Positions 1-7,791 of a stretch of DNA of 64,000 nt are shown here, piece by piece (position 1 is the first letter of the stretch; each line of letters starts with the position of its first letter). The notes beneath the pieces were generated by a model, which saw nothing but the letters and a program-made list of their open reading frames with translations, was not told the origin of the DNA and made no database searches. The stretch is from Dyella choica (GTDB lineage: Bacteria; Pseudomonadota; Gammaproteobacteria; Xanthomonadales; Rhodanobacteraceae): contig NZ_RYYV01000020.1 of the NCBI RefSeq assembly GCF_003977665.1, forward strand, positions 1 to 64,000, read 5' to 3'. The position numbers were made by a program, and so were the translations under genes.

Positions 1-486
1 CTATCTTTCCGAAGCGTTGGTCCTAACCTTAAAACGTCAAGCTTTTGAATTGACTCTTAGGTTAGACGCTTGCAATTAATGGACAATCATCCATCTGCCG
101 CAAGACGCCCACACAAGTCACCTGCGCACACTGTCAAAGATCTCAATCACTTGCGAGCTTCTTTTGAAGTTCGCCCCGAAGCATTTCGTCCCGGGTGAGC
201 CGCCCATTCTACATCTCTTCAAGCTTCCGTCAACACCCAAATTCAAAAATGTTTTCGGAGTTTTGAGGGGAACCTTCGCGACGGGCTGTGTCGTCGAAGG
301 GGGTGAAATCATAGCGCCCCTTTACAGTCCTGTGAAGGGGCCTGAGCACGATCGGTGAGAAAATTTGCGCGCGGCAGACGAGACGCAAGCAAAGCCGGGC
401 GAATGTCGCCAGCGGAACGGCAAGGCCGAGCTCCCTAAGGCTCCGGCCGGCCAAGCTGTCCATGCAACGGGAACCGTCAGCGGCAG
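1..486. other. Intergenic stretch, no supported gene
   Basis: No frame here has convincing coding character. Short open frames exist on both strands but lack ribosome binding sites and family-like sequence. The first 110 bases are more AT-rich than the rest of the window and could be the promoter region of a gene lying beyond the left edge. The only structure I see is an inverted repeat at 317-340, listed separately. Confidence 0.5.
317..340. repeat. Short inverted repeat (hairpin)
   Basis: Arms CCCCTTTACAG (317-327) and CTGTGAAGGGG (330-340) pair along their length with one G-T wobble. It lies about 150 bp downstream of the small minus-strand gene at 487-654. It could be a transcription-end hairpin, but there is no T-run on either side. 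Confidence 0.35.
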
Positions 487-654
487 CTACTTCGCTGCAT
501 CCGGCAAACAGGCATGCATCTCGCCGGTCACATCCCCTTGCGCCGGGCCGGCTCCATGCATGGGCACCAAGCCGACGCGGTAGGGGATCAATGTTTCGGG
601 ATGCATCTTTTCCAGCGCATCCCAATCGTCTTCGAAGGGAATGAATTGCTGCAT
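487..654 (-). CDS. Small hypothetical protein (55 aa)
   Basis: A 55-residue acidic small protein beginning MQQFIPFEDDWDALEKMHPE. I do not recognise a family. The start is the ATG at 654, preceded on the minus strand by a GAGG ribosome binding site about 7 bases away. It follows the rubredoxin gene on the same strand by about 100 bp, so the two may be co-transcribed. The N-terminal half reads like a real protein. The C-terminal half (rich in Gly, Ala and Met) is less convincing, so a frameshift or recent end-replacement is possible. Confidence 0.4.
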   Translation of the reverse strand: MQQFIPFEDDWDALEKMHPETLIPYRVGLVPMHGAGPAQGDVTGEMHACLPDAAK

Positions 655-754
655 GGCCGTGCCTCGGGTGGGGTTTTGCACGAGGACATTGCAGCAGAGG
701 GAAAAGCCAGGGCGCTGGCGAAATCGGGCGATTTGCGGGCAGCGCGCGGCGGAA

Positions 755-949
755 TCAGTCGATCTCGACCATTTCGAAGTCGCTCTTGGTCGCGCCGCAG
801 TCCGGGCACGTCCAAGTATCGGGCACGTCTTCCCAGCGCGTACCGGGGTCGATGCCCTCATCCGGCAGCCCCTCGGCCTCGTCATAGATGAAGCCGCAAA
901 CCACGCACATCCATTTGCGCAGGGTGATTTCGGGAGAGATTTGGTTCAT
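755..949 (-). CDS. Rubredoxin
   Basis: A 64-residue one-iron electron carrier. The iron ligands are visible as two CxxC pairs, C15/C18 in MCVVCGF and C48/C51 in TCPDCG. The intervening sequence has the typical rubredoxin run [16 protein letters not shown]. Length is normal for a single-domain rubredoxin with a short N-terminal extension. It probably acts in the cytoplasm as donor to an oxygenase or reductase that is not in the window. The start at 949 is chosen because the upstream sequence is no longer rubredoxin-like and because this ATG overlaps the stop codon of an 11-codon upstream frame (946-981). Its own ribosome binding site is weak, so translation may depend on that upstream frame. 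Divergent from hemL. Confidence 0.95.
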   Translation of the reverse strand: MNQISPEITLRKWMCVVCGFIYDEAEGLPDEGIDPGTRWEDVPDTWTCPDCGATKSDFEMVEID

Positions 950-981
950 GGAGACTCGCAGGATCTGAGTGAATAGCGCAT
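946..981 (-). CDS. Possible 11-aa leader peptide upstream of rubredoxin
   Basis: An 11-codon frame, [11 protein letters not shown], has a near-perfect ribosome binding site GGAGGAG at 989-995, about 7 bases before its ATG (979-981). Its TGA stop (946-948) overlaps the rubredoxin ATG (947-949) as ATGA. The rubredoxin itself has only a weak Shine-Dalgarno, so the arrangement looks like translational coupling. Whether the peptide itself matters is unknown. The alternative is that this is only the ribosome loading site for rubredoxin. Confidence 0.4.
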   Translation of the reverse strand: MRYSLRSCESP

Positions 982-1188
982 TCTCGCAACTCCTCCGGTT
1001 ATGCGAAAGCGGTCGAACCGGCCTCTGCAACGCGGGTTCCGGACACGGCGGCATTCCCTGCAAGCCTTGTGCGTGAAATGAGTCGGAACATCCCCAGGCT
1101 GGCGGTCCGCGGACATCGCCCGGAAAATGGTGCACTTCGGCCGCGACCCCGGTATCGCGGAAGCCCCCACCTGAATCGAGTCCTTGCC

Positions 1189-2472
1189 ATGACCAACCAC
1201 GAATTGTTCCAGCGTGCCCTGAAGCTGCTGCCCGGCGGAGTGAATTCCCCGGTGCGCGCCTTCAAGTCCGTCGGTGGAGAGCCTTTTTTCACCGCGCGCG
1301 CGGACGGCCCCTATCTTTGGGACGTGGAGGGCAGGCGCTATATCGACTATGTCGGCTCCTGGGGCCCGATGATCGTGGGTCACAACCATCCGAAGGTGCG
1401 CGAGGCGGTCGAGCGCGCGGTGCGGGACGGCCTCTCGTTCGGAACCCCCTGCCCGGCCGAGGTCGTAATGGCGCAAACCATTACGCGCCTGGTGCCGTCG
1501 GTGGAGATGGTGCGCATGGTCAACTCCGGCACGGAAGCGACCATGTCAGCCATCCGCCTGGCGCGCGGAGCCACCGGCCGCAGCAAGATCGTGAAGTTCG
1601 AAGGCTGCTATCACGGCCATGGCGACAGCTTTCTGGTGAAGGCGGGCTCGGGCGCACTGACTTTCGGCGTGCCCACGTCGCCGGGCGTGCCCGCGGCCAA
1701 TGCCGATCTCACGCTGACCCTGCCCTACAACGACCTGCCGGCTGCCAATGCGCTGTTTGCTGAGCATGGCCGTGAAATAGCCGGCCTGATCATCGAGCCG
1801 GTCGCCGGCAACATGAACTGCATTCCGCCCCAGGACGGTTATCTGCAAGCATTGCGCGAGCTTTGCACGCGCCACGGCGCATTGCTGATTTTCGACGAAG
1901 TGATGACCGGGTTCCGCGTGGCACTAGGCGGTGCACAAGCGCTTTACAGCATCGAACCCGACCTCACCACCTTCGGCAAGGTCATCGGCGGCGGCATGCC
2001 GGTCGGCGCCTACGGCGGGCGTCGCGAGCTGATGGAACAAATTGCGCCAGCCGGCCCGATCTACCAGGCTGGCACCTTGAGCGGCAACCCCGTTGCGATG
2101 GCAGCCGGCCTGGCCATGCTGGAACTGGTGCAGGAGCCAGGCTTCTACGACACGCTGGCCGCGCGCACACGCTTACTGACCGACGGCATGCAAGCAGTGG
2201 CCGATAGCGAAGGTGTTCCATTCAGCACCAACCGCGTGGGCGGCATGTTCGGACTGTTCTTCACGCACGAGAAAGTAAGCAGCTACGCGCAGGCCACCGC
2301 AGCCGACACGACAATGTTCAATCGCTTCTTCCAGGGTATGCTTGAACACGGCGTGTTCCTTGCGCCCAGTGCCTTCGAGGCCGGCTTTCTTTCTTCCGCG
2401 CATAGCGAAGACGACATCGCGGCCACGCTGGATATGGCGCGCATCGCCATGCGGATGGCACGGGCTGGCTGA
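1189..2472 (+). CDS. hemL: Glutamate-1-semialdehyde 2,1-aminomutase
   Basis: Converts glutamate-1-semialdehyde to 5-aminolevulinate in the C5 route to tetrapyrroles, a cytoplasmic PLP enzyme. The protein is 427 residues, the usual length. It starts [19 protein letters not shown], the family N-terminus, which is why I take the ATG at 1189 rather than the further upstream in-frame ATGs. Visible signatures are [17 protein letters not shown], the PLP-binding run [12 protein letters not shown], and the Schiff-base lysine K264 in [15 protein letters not shown]. It is divergent from rubredoxin. Haem and sirohaem made from its product are needed by the sulfite reductase encoded at the far end of the window. 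Confidence 0.97.
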   Translation: MTNHELFQRALKLLPGGVNSPVRAFKSVGGEPFFTARADGPYLWDVEGRRYIDYVGSWGPMIVGHNHPKVREAVERAVRDGLSFGTPCPAEVVMAQTITRLVPSVEMVRMVNSGTEATMSAIRLARGATGRSKIVKFEGCYHGHGDSFLVKAGSGALTFGVPTSPGVPAANADLTLTLPYNDLPAANALFAEHGREIAGLIIEPVAGNMNCIPPQDGYLQALRELCTRHGALLIFDEVMTGFRVALGGAQALYSIEPDLTTFGKVIGGGMPVGAYGGRRELMEQIAPAGPIYQAGTLSGNPVAMAAGLAMLELVQEPGFYDTLAARTRLLTDGMQAVADSEGVPFSTNRVGGMFGLFFTHEKVSSYAQATAADTTMFNRFFQGMLEHGVFLAPSAFEAGFLSSAHSEDDIAATLDMARIAMRMARAG

Positions 2473-2513
2473 TACGCCCGCCCTTGGTCGATCGGCTCGC
2501 CCCAGCCTAGCGC

Positions 2514-2586
2514 GTACGCTGGGATGCCAATCCCAGCATCGCGCGAGTCGCCACATAGCAATGCTGGGTTTCACAACCCAGCCTAC
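2514..2586. repeat. REP-like palindrome pair (BIME), copy 1
   Basis: Two inverted hairpins: GCTGGGAT/ATCCCAGC at 2518-2537 with head GTAC on the left, and GCTGGGTT/AACCCAGC at 2563-2582 with head CTAC on the right. Loops are four bases. The pair lies between hemL and gloA, at the 3' ends of both genes. Confidence 0.8.
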
Positions 2587-2606
2587 GATTGCCCCAGCCT
2601 ACGCGT

Positions 2607-3026
2607 TTACCAATGGCCGACATTCGGCATCGATGCCCAAGGTTCACGCGGCGGCAGATGGCCGTCTTGCAGCAGTTCGATCGAGACCAGATCCGGTGAA
2701 CGCACGAATGCCATGTGGCCATCACGCGGCGGGCGGCTGATGGTGTAGCCCATCGACTGCAGATGCTCGCAGGTCGCATAGATGTCCTCGACCTGGAACG
2801 CGAGGTGCCCGAAGTTGCGCGCCGAGCCGTAGTCCTCTTGCGAACCCCAGTTGTAGGTCAGTTCGACTTCCGCTTCGGGATTTTCCGGCGCGCCCAGATA
2901 CACCAGCGTGTACCTGCCTTGCGGCACGTCCATGCGGCGCACTTCCTTCAGCCCCAGGCCCTCGCAGTAGAAACGCAGCGAGGCATCCAGATCGCGTACT
3001 CGAACCATGCTATGCAGGTATTTCAT
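2607..3026 (-). CDS. gloA: Lactoylglutathione lyase (glyoxalase I)
   Basis: Isomerises the hemithioacetal of methylglyoxal and glutathione to S-lactoylglutathione, a cytoplasmic detoxification step. The 139-residue length fits the bacterial family. All four metal ligands are in place: H5 (MKYLHSM), E55 (EVELTYNWG), H74 (NFGHLAF) and E117 (VSIELLQ). The core [13 protein letters not shown] and the run [10 protein letters not shown] are typical. The start ATG at 3026 has an AGGGA ribosome binding site. The gene begins 17 bp after argD stops, so the two are probably one operon. The functional link between them is not obvious. Confidence 0.93.
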   Translation of the reverse strand: MKYLHSMVRVRDLDASLRFYCEGLGLKEVRRMDVPQGRYTLVYLGAPENPEAEVELTYNWGSQEDYGSARNFGHLAFQVEDIYATCEHLQSMGYTISRPPRDGHMAFVRSPDLVSIELLQDGHLPPREPWASMPNVGHW

Positions 3027-3043
3027 GGTGATAGTCCCTGAGA

Positions 3044-4273
3044 CTACTGATGGGCCACGGATTGCGCTACGAACACATGCAAGGCGTTGCGCAAACGCGA
3101 CAGGCCGTCGGACAAGTCTTCATCGCTGATGTTCAGCGGTGGCACGAAGCGCAGTACGTCCGGACCTGCCTGCAACATTAGCAATCCATGCGCCGCCGCC
3201 ACATCGAGTACGTCGCCCGCCTTGCCGCGATAGGCTTGCGCCAGCACCGCTCCCAGCATCAACCCGCGCCCGCGCACTTCGGAAAATACGCCGAGCTCGG
3301 CACCGATCGACCTCAACGCTTCCTGCAGCCTGGCGGACTGTCGCTGCACGTTCGCCAGCAATTCCGGCGCAGACAGCTTGCGCAATGCGACGCGCGCGAC
3401 AGCGGCGGCCATGGGATTGCCGCCGAAAGTCGTGCCGTGCGCTCCGTACTGCATTACCTGCGAGACCTTCGGCCCGGCAAGCATCGCGCCGATCGGGAAA
3501 CCGCAGCCCAGGGCCTTGGCGAGCGTCACGATGTCCGGCGTCACGCCGTCCTGCACGTGTGCGAACAGCGTTCCGGTGCGGCCCATGCCGCATTGGATTT
3601 CATCCAGCACCAACAACGCGCCGTGCGCATCGCATAGCTCTCGCAGACGCTTGAGAAACCCGGGTGCCGCCGGCAGTACACCGCCTTCGCCCTGCACCGG
3701 CTCCAGCATGACGGCAGCAACGTCGCCCGCGGCAAAGGCCGCTTCCAGCGCGGCGGCATCATTGAAGTCCAGATAGCGGAAACCGGCGGGTAGCGGCTCG
3801 TAGCCTTCCTGGTACTTCGGCTGTGCGGTGGCGGTAACCGTCGCCAGCGTACGGCCGTGGAAAGAGCCGCGGAACGTGATGATCACCCGCTGCTCCGGTC
3901 CCCTGCCCTGTGCTGCCGCCCATTTGCGCACCAGCTTGATGGCCGCTTCATTCGCCTCGGCCCCGGAGTTGCACAGAAACACGCGCTCGGCGAAACCGGA
4001 TGCTTCGACCAATTCCTGCGCCAGATGCAGCGGCGGCTCGGTGTAGAACACGTTGCTGCTGTGCCAGAGCTTCTGCGCCTGAGTCATCAGCGCGGCAACC
4101 AGGTCCGGGTCCTGATGCCCCAAGGCATTCACCGCGATACCCGCGCCGAAATCGACATAGTCGCGCTGCTCGGTATCCCACACACGAGCCCCCTTGCCTC
4201 GATCGAGCACCAGCTCGCGCGGCTTGTAAACGGGTAACCAATAGCGCTTGCCAAGATCGACGAGGGACGACAC
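3044..4273 (-). CDS. argD: Acetylornithine/succinyldiaminopimelate-type aminotransferase
   Basis: A class-III PLP aminotransferase of 409 residues. It probably transaminates N-acetylornithine in arginine synthesis and possibly N-succinyl-diaminopimelate in lysine synthesis. The Schiff-base lysine is K253 in [16 protein letters not shown]. Other signatures are [39 protein letters not shown] and [14 protein letters not shown]. The start is a GTG at 4273 with an AAGGAG site 7 bases upstream. No nearer ATG gives the expected N-terminus. Related enzymes such as ornithine aminotransferase share these motifs, so the exact substrate is inferred. Confidence 0.88.
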   Translation of the reverse strand: MSSLVDLGKRYWLPVYKPRELVLDRGKGARVWDTEQRDYVDFGAGIAVNALGHQDPDLVAALMTQAQKLWHSSNVFYTEPPLHLAQELVEASGFAERVFLCNSGAEANEAAIKLVRKWAAAQGRGPEQRVIITFRGSFHGRTLATVTATAQPKYQEGYEPLPAGFRYLDFNDAAALEAAFAAGDVAAVMLEPVQGEGGVLPAAPGFLKRLRELCDAHGALLVLDEIQCGMGRTGTLFAHVQDGVTPDIVTLAKALGCGFPIGAMLAGPKVSQVMQYGAHGTTFGGNPMAAAVARVALRKLSAPELLANVQRQSARLQEALRSIGAELGVFSEVRGRGLMLGAVLAQAYRGKAGDVLDVAAAHGLLMLQAGPDVLRFVPPLNISDEDLSDGLSRLRNALHVFVAQSVAHQ

Positions 4274-4400
4274 CGAAGACTCCTTAATGTTTTAAGTACA
4301 TGCATGACCCCTAGCTCGGCCGTAGCCGCGCCAGGAGGATGGAAAGGCAAGAAAACGGGGGAAACGGCATCCTAGCAGCAAGCATTTGCCGCCAACATAC

Positions 4401-4427
4401 GCTCGCGTTGTCTACCGCAACGCGAGC
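4401..4427. promoter_or_regulatory. Inverted repeat upstream of the sigma-54 type promoter
   Basis: Perfect 10-bp arms GCTCGCGTTG (4401-4410) and CAACGCGAGC (4418-4427), about 160-180 bp upstream of the -24/-12 element at 4584. This distance is usual for an enhancer site of a sigma-54 activator, and such an activator is encoded 800 bp away. It could instead be a stem-loop with no binding role. Confidence 0.35.
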
Positions 4428-4489
4428 TGTATCAGAGCCGTTACACCATCTTCAAATCGCCACGCGGCGCCATTCGTCGCGATCCAGCT

Positions 4490-4515
4490 TGCACGCCGAC
4501 TGTAACAGGCGTGCA
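4490..4515. promoter_or_regulatory. Second inverted repeat, candidate enhancer site
   Basis: Arms TGCACGCC (4490-4497) and GGCGTGCA (4508-4515) are a perfect 8-bp dyad with half-sites 18 bp apart. The centre is about 95 bp upstream of the -12 element at 4597. Dyads of this spacing and distance are typical of Fis-type helix-turn-helix enhancer-binding proteins. The assignment rests on position only. Confidence 0.35.
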
Positions 4516-4583
4516 TGTTCCAAGCTTTGTCCGATCCTGCCCATTCACACGCTAAACCTTCATTTTCAAGGGTTTTCTGCAGC

Positions 4584-4599
4584 TGGCATAGGACTTGCC
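4584..4599 (+). promoter_or_regulatory. Sigma-54 (-24/-12) promoter candidate
   Basis: TGGCATAGGACTTGCC matches the sigma-54 consensus TGGCACR-N4-TTGCW, with the invariant GG and GC exactly 10 bases apart. Predicted start of transcription is near 4610. A GAGGAAGG ribosome binding site follows at about 4615-4622 and an ATG at 4633. Two dyads lie upstream, and a sigma-54 activator gene is convergent with the unit. Confidence 0.55.
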
Positions 4600-4632
4600 A
4601 TCTACCTAGTGACAGAGGAAGGGGACCAGCCC

Positions 4633-4944
4633 ATGGACACACGTCAGCTTGTGCATCATCACATCCAGACCCCGGCGACGCTGGTGCGTACAGGGTTGCT
4701 TGGCATGCTCCACGGTCCGGGCTTCGTCGATGTCGCTCGCCTTTGGCAGGGCGCCACGCCTGGTGAAATCGTGGTGACCCGCAACGTGGCGACGTGTCCC
4801 GCCAATCGTCCGGTCACCGCACCCGGCTCGGCGCTAAGGGTGAGCGGCTGGCACCGACAACATGCAGAGCTACCGCTTCGCCATCGATGTCTCCGACTCG
4901 TCATGGCGGGGCGAAAAGAGTGCGCCGTCGCAAGACGGCAATGA
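4633..4944 (+). CDS. Possible small protein downstream of the sigma-54 promoter (103 aa)
   Basis: An open frame begins MDTRQLVHHHIQTPATLVRT with a GAGGAAGG site 10 bases before the ATG and about 23 bases after the predicted transcription start. No domain is recognised. Codon third positions look coding until roughly residue 69 and then degrade. From 4844 on, the next frame (containing MQSYRFAIDVSDSSWRGEK from 4862) looks better. This suggests either a frameshifted remnant of a longer gene or two short peptides. The unit ends in a strong hairpin at 4986-5016. Confidence 0.3.
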   Translation: MDTRQLVHHHIQTPATLVRTGLLGMLHGPGFVDVARLWQGATPGEIVVTRNVATCPANRPVTAPGSALRVSGWHRQHAELPLRHRCLRLVMAGRKECAVARRQ

Positions 4945-4985
4945 GGGCGGTAACCCGGCGACATGCCGCCGGGCACCATGTGGAA

Positions 4986-5016
4986 GCCCCCGGCTCGTCC
5001 CCTGCGGGCCGGGGGC
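4986..5016 (+). terminator. Strong GC hairpin, possible terminator or attenuator
   Basis: Arms GCCCCCGGC (4986-4994) and GCCGGGGGC (5008-5016), followed by the pyrimidine run CTTCCCTTCCC. It could end the sigma-54 unit or act as an attenuator before the ATG at 5113. There is no true T-run, so it is not a canonical intrinsic terminator. Confidence 0.4.
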
Positions 5017-5112
5017 CTTCCCTTCCCAAGACCTTAAGGGGCTTGCATAGCCGATGCGGCATGAGCATGCCGCCGGACGCACCGACTCATCTTGTCGGTC
5101 AAGGAGCCATCC

Positions 5113-5235
5113 ATGTTCCGACGTTCGGCCGTTGCAGGCCGGGATGCCAATCCCAGCATCGCGAGCGTTTCATGCATGGCGATGCCGAGTTTCACAACCC
5201 AGCCTGCTCAGTGGGTATCTTCAAGCACCAGCTGA
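5113..5235 (+). pseudogene. Truncated gene start interrupted by a REP pair
   Basis: A clean ribosome binding site AAGGAG lies 5-6 bases before an ATG at 5113 that reads MFRRSAVAG. The frame then runs straight into a REP palindrome pair (from 5134) and ends after 40 codons inside the C-terminal end of the convergent activator gene. The well-placed start with no gene behind it suggests that the body of a gene was lost and replaced by the repeat and neighbouring sequence. A chance start is the alternative. Confidence 0.25.
5134..5207. repeat. REP-like palindrome pair, copy 2
   Basis: Inverted hairpins GCCGGGAT/ATCCCAGC (5138-5157) and GCCGAGTT/AACCCAGC (5184-5203), with outer heads GCAG and CTGC in place of GTAG/CTAC. 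This is a diverged copy that ends one base before the activator gene's stop codon. Confidence 0.7.
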
Positions 5236-6551
5236 TGTTTCTTGCACAACCGGTAGATCGTCACTCGCGACACTTTCAAACGTCGCGCGCATTCGCTGAT
5301 GTTGAATCGCGATTCGCGCAGGCATGCCAACACTGCATCGCGCTCTGCCGAAGTGCGCATCAATCCCAGGCTGGAATGCCCAGCTTTCGGCGCGACGACG
5401 TCTTCCAGATCAAGATCGGCCACGCTGATCTGGGCGCCCTCCGCCACCACTGCCGCACGCTGCACACGATTGAGCAGTTCACGCACGTTGCCCGGCCACG
5501 AGAAGTCGCGTAACGCCTTGCGCGCCAGCGCGCTGAACGTACGGGCGTGGCAATCGTGCTGCTTGCGGAAGTTGTCGAGAAAGATCTGCGCCAGTGGCAG
5601 CACGTCATCGGCGCGTTCGCGCAGTGCAGGCATGCGCAGGCGCAGCACATTGAGGCGGTAATACAGGTCTTCGCGGAAACGGCCCTGCGCCACCGCCTTT
5701 TCGAGATCCACGTGTGTCGCAGCGAGCACACGCACGTCGAGCTTGATCGATTGGGTGGAACCAACGCGCTCCAGGGTACCTTCCTGCAACAGGCGCAGCA
5801 GGCTGATTTGCGCATCCGGCGGCAGATCGCCCACTTCGTCCAGGAATACCGTGCCGCCGGCGGCTGCTTCAAAATGCCCGACACGGCGCGCGTTGGCGCC
5901 GGTAAAAGCGCCACGCTCGTGGCCAAACAGTTCCGACTGCACCAGATTGGCCGGCAATGCGCCGCAGTTGATGGCGGCGAACGGGCGATCACGGCGAGGC
6001 GACAATTTGTGCAGCGCACGCGCAGCCACTTCCTTGCCCGTACCCGTTTCACCGGTAACCAGCACCGGCAGATCCACCGGTGCGTATTTACGCAGGCTCG
6101 CCACCACCGCCATCATCGCCGGGCTGTTGCCGGTAATGCCCGGCACATCGGCATACGCCGAAACCTGTGGCGGAGCATCGCCCGCCAGCTTGCCGAGGGT
6201 CTCGACCAAGCGGTGCATGTCCACCGGCGCGGTGAAGAAATCGATGCTGGCGCGAAGCACGCGCTCCACCTCCGGCGCCTGCACGGACGTGTCGTTCGAT
6301 AACAGTGCAAGCCACGGTATGCGTGGGTGATCGGCCATCAGCTTGGCCATGCTGCGCAAGGTCTCGATGCCGGCCTGGCGCACGTCCGCCATCGCTACCA
6401 CAGTATCCCCTCGCCGGATACCAACGCCGCCTCCTTGCGCGCTCACGTCTCCTACACGCGTATGCCAACCAGCCTGTGCCAATCGCGCTCTTTCAATACT
6501 TGTCGGCTCCCCGAACCACACCAGACAGCGGATCGACGTATCGTTATTCAT
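5208..6551 (-). CDS. Sigma-54-dependent enhancer-binding protein, VpsR-like
   Basis: A 447-residue transcription activator for RNA polymerase containing sigma-54. Residues 1 to about 130 look like a receiver fold that has lost its switch: the stretch that should end in a lysine-proline reads DFFTAPVD. The AAA+ domain follows with Walker A GETGTGKE, the sigma-54 contact loop GAFTGA (GHERGAFTGA), Walker B GGTVFLDEVGDL and the arginine-rich ALRERADDVLPLA. The C-terminus is a Fis-type helix-turn-helix (NISECARRLKVSRVTIYRL). The ATG at 6551 is preferred because GGAGG lies 7 bases upstream. The nearest plausible target is the -24/-12 promoter at 4584. Because the receiver lacks key residues, control may be by a ligand or by protein level rather than by phosphorylation, as in VpsR. 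Confidence 0.88.
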   Translation of the reverse strand: MNNDTSIRCLVWFGEPTSIERARLAQAGWHTRVGDVSAQGGGVGIRRGDTVVAMADVRQAGIETLRSMAKLMADHPRIPWLALLSNDTSVQAPEVERVLRASIDFFTAPVDMHRLVETLGKLAGDAPPQVSAYADVPGITGNSPAMMAVVASLRKYAPVDLPVLVTGETGTGKEVAARALHKLSPRRDRPFAAINCGALPANLVQSELFGHERGAFTGANARRVGHFEAAAGGTVFLDEVGDLPPDAQISLLRLLQEGTLERVGSTQSIKLDVRVLAATHVDLEKAVAQGRFREDLYYRLNVLRLRMPALRERADDVLPLAQIFLDNFRKQHDCHARTFSALARKALRDFSWPGNVRELLNRVQRAAVVAEGAQISVADLDLEDVVAPKAGHSSLGLMRTSAERDAVLACLRESRFNISECARRLKVSRVTIYRLCKKHQLVLEDTH

Positions 6552-6801
6552 CGCAACGCCTCCCTCCAAAACCGCTGACCGCGGTGCCTGTCACATCCCT
6601 TGACAGGCTCTCGCCCCCGCGCCCGTGGCCAGCATCCGCCGATACAACCCGGCGTCGTTCACGGAATATACACCTGAATTTCTCGGTGGATCGCTAATTA
6701 CGCAAACAAAATCCGTGCCATTCCTCAGCCGAAATGGCATTAAGGTGCGTATCTAAGCACCAGACAGCGGCCGCCTGATGACAGCCTGCTTTTTGAACGT
6801 G

Positions 6802-7620
6802 TCAGTTCAGGAACAAATCGGGTAGGAGCGGCGTGTGCAGTTTATAGGCGTAAGTGTCGAAATCGCGTATCCCCGCTTCGCGCAGCACCTCCTCGTCGAT
6901 CGCGAAGCGTCCCGTGCATTGACGGGCCGGCTGGGTCAGCAGCACATGGGCGGCATCGGCGACGATCTCGGGGCGGCGGCATTGTTCCGGTTTCACGCCG
7001 TCGATCATGGCGATAGCTGCCGTCGCAATGACCGTGCGCGGCCACAAGGCATTCACCGCGATGCCCAGAGGCGCCAGTTCGGCGCTCATACCGAGAACGC
7101 AAAGGCTCATCCCGTACTTGGCGATGGTGTAGGCGGTATGCGGCGCAAACCATTTGGGATCGAGATTCGGCGGCGGCGAGAGCATCAGCACGTGCGGATT
7201 GCTCGCTTTCTTCAAGTGCGGCAGACATGCCTGGGTCACCATGAAAGTGCCGCGCGTGTTCACCTGATGCATGAGGTCAAAGCGCTTCATCGGCGTGCCT
7301 TCGGTACCGGCAAGCCAGATCGCGCTGGCATTGTTGACCACGATATCGATGCCGCCAAAGCGCTCCACCGCTTGCTCGACCGCCGCATGCACCTCGTCTT
7401 CCTCGCGAATGTCGACTTTCAACGCCAGCGCCCTGCCGCCGGCGGCTTCCACTTCAGCGGCCGCGGTATGAATGGTGCCGGGCAGCTTGGGATTGGGCAC
7501 GCCGCTCTTGGCGGCAATCACGATGTTGGCGCCGTCACGCGCAGCGCGCAGCGCAATGGCAAGGCCGATGCCGCGCGAGGCGCCGGTGATGAACAGGGTT
7601 TTCCCGGCCAGGTTGGTCAT
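6802..7620 (-). CDS. SDR family oxidoreductase, HSDL2-like
   Basis: A 272-residue NAD(P)-dependent short-chain dehydrogenase. The Rossmann fingerprint GASRGIG is at residues 13-19, NNASA marks the next signature, and the catalytic Tyr-Lys pair is in AYTIAKYGMS, with a serine in LMLSPPP before it. The unusual insertion PPNLDPKWFAPHTAY and the run RPEIVADAAHVLL resemble the hydroxysteroid-dehydrogenase-like 2 subgroup, which points to a lipid or acyl substrate that is not established. The start is ATG 7620. Its GGAG ribosome binding site lies inside the arm of a long inverted repeat (7621-7644). Confidence 0.85.
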   Translation of the reverse strand: MTNLAGKTLFITGASRGIGLAIALRAARDGANIVIAAKSGVPNPKLPGTIHTAAAEVEAAGGRALALKVDIREEDEVHAAVEQAVERFGGIDIVVNNASAIWLAGTEGTPMKRFDLMHQVNTRGTFMVTQACLPHLKKASNPHVLMLSPPPNLDPKWFAPHTAYTIAKYGMSLCVLGMSAELAPLGIAVNALWPRTVIATAAIAMIDGVKPEQCRRPEIVADAAHVLLTQPARQCTGRFAIDEEVLREAGIRDFDTYAYKLHTPLLPDLFLN

Positions 7621-7784
7621 ATGGATGCTCCGATCAATTCTGCGTAGGTGGCGCCGGTTTTGTCTGTTCGCAGGCCACAGGGGCGTCGGCGAAGGCAGAC
7701 TGGCCGTCTGTCGAGACGACGGACCGAAGGTATGCGGACAGACAGGGCCGGTGATGCCTGCGCAGAATTGATCGGAGCATCCAT
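7617..7784 (-). CDS. Possible 55-aa linker gene inside the inverted repeat
   Basis: On the same strand as its neighbours, an ATG at 7784 begins 7 bases after the stop of the Lon-domain gene. Its GAGGA site overlaps that stop. The frame, starting MDAPINSAQASPAL and ending YAELIGASI, stops by overlapping the SDR start as ATGA. Such tight packing is usual for real genes. Against it are poor codon use (AGA, ATA) and the fact that the whole frame lies in a 164-bp imperfect palindrome, so its ends mirror each other. I favour a non-coding origin. Confidence 0.2.
   Translation of the reverse strand: MDAPINSAQASPALSVRIPSVRRLDRRPVCLRRRPCGLRTDKTGATYAELIGASI
7621..7784. repeat. 164-bp long inverted repeat between two genes
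   Basis: The outer 24 bp are a perfect inverted pair: 7621-7644 matches the reverse complement of 7761-7784. About 30 more bases on each inner side remain complementary with mostly transition differences. The core holds AGAC/GTCT and CGTCG/CGACG dyads. The left arm contains the SDR ribosome binding site. The right arm is its mirror image. Confidence 0.85.
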
Positions 7785-7791
7785 GAAGTCC

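Larger units (their letters stand above)
4610..5100 (+). ncRNA. Candidate structured transcript with five stem-loops
   Basis: From the predicted sigma-54 start the plus strand carries five hairpins in a row. They are GCCGTC-GCAA-GACGGC at 4924-4939 (a GNRA-type tetraloop), CCCGGCG/CGCCGGG at 4954-4973, GCCCCCGGC/GCCGGGGGC at 4986-5016, GCGGCATG/CATGCCGC at 5056-5073 and ACCGAC/GTCGGT at 5081-5099. No frame stays clearly coding over the whole region. Third-position GC favours one frame up to about 4840 and another after it. It may be a regulatory RNA, a leader, or a decayed gene. I do not recognise a known RNA family. Confidence 0.35.

Noticed and set aside
2514-2586. Repeats considered as CRISPR
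   Set aside because: The units are inverted pairs scattered singly between genes, with no direct repeat-spacer array and no cas genes.
6733-6747. Second sigma-54-like sequence TGGCATTAAGGTGCG
   Set aside because: The GG and GC elements are 9 bases apart, not 10, so it does not fit the invariant spacing.
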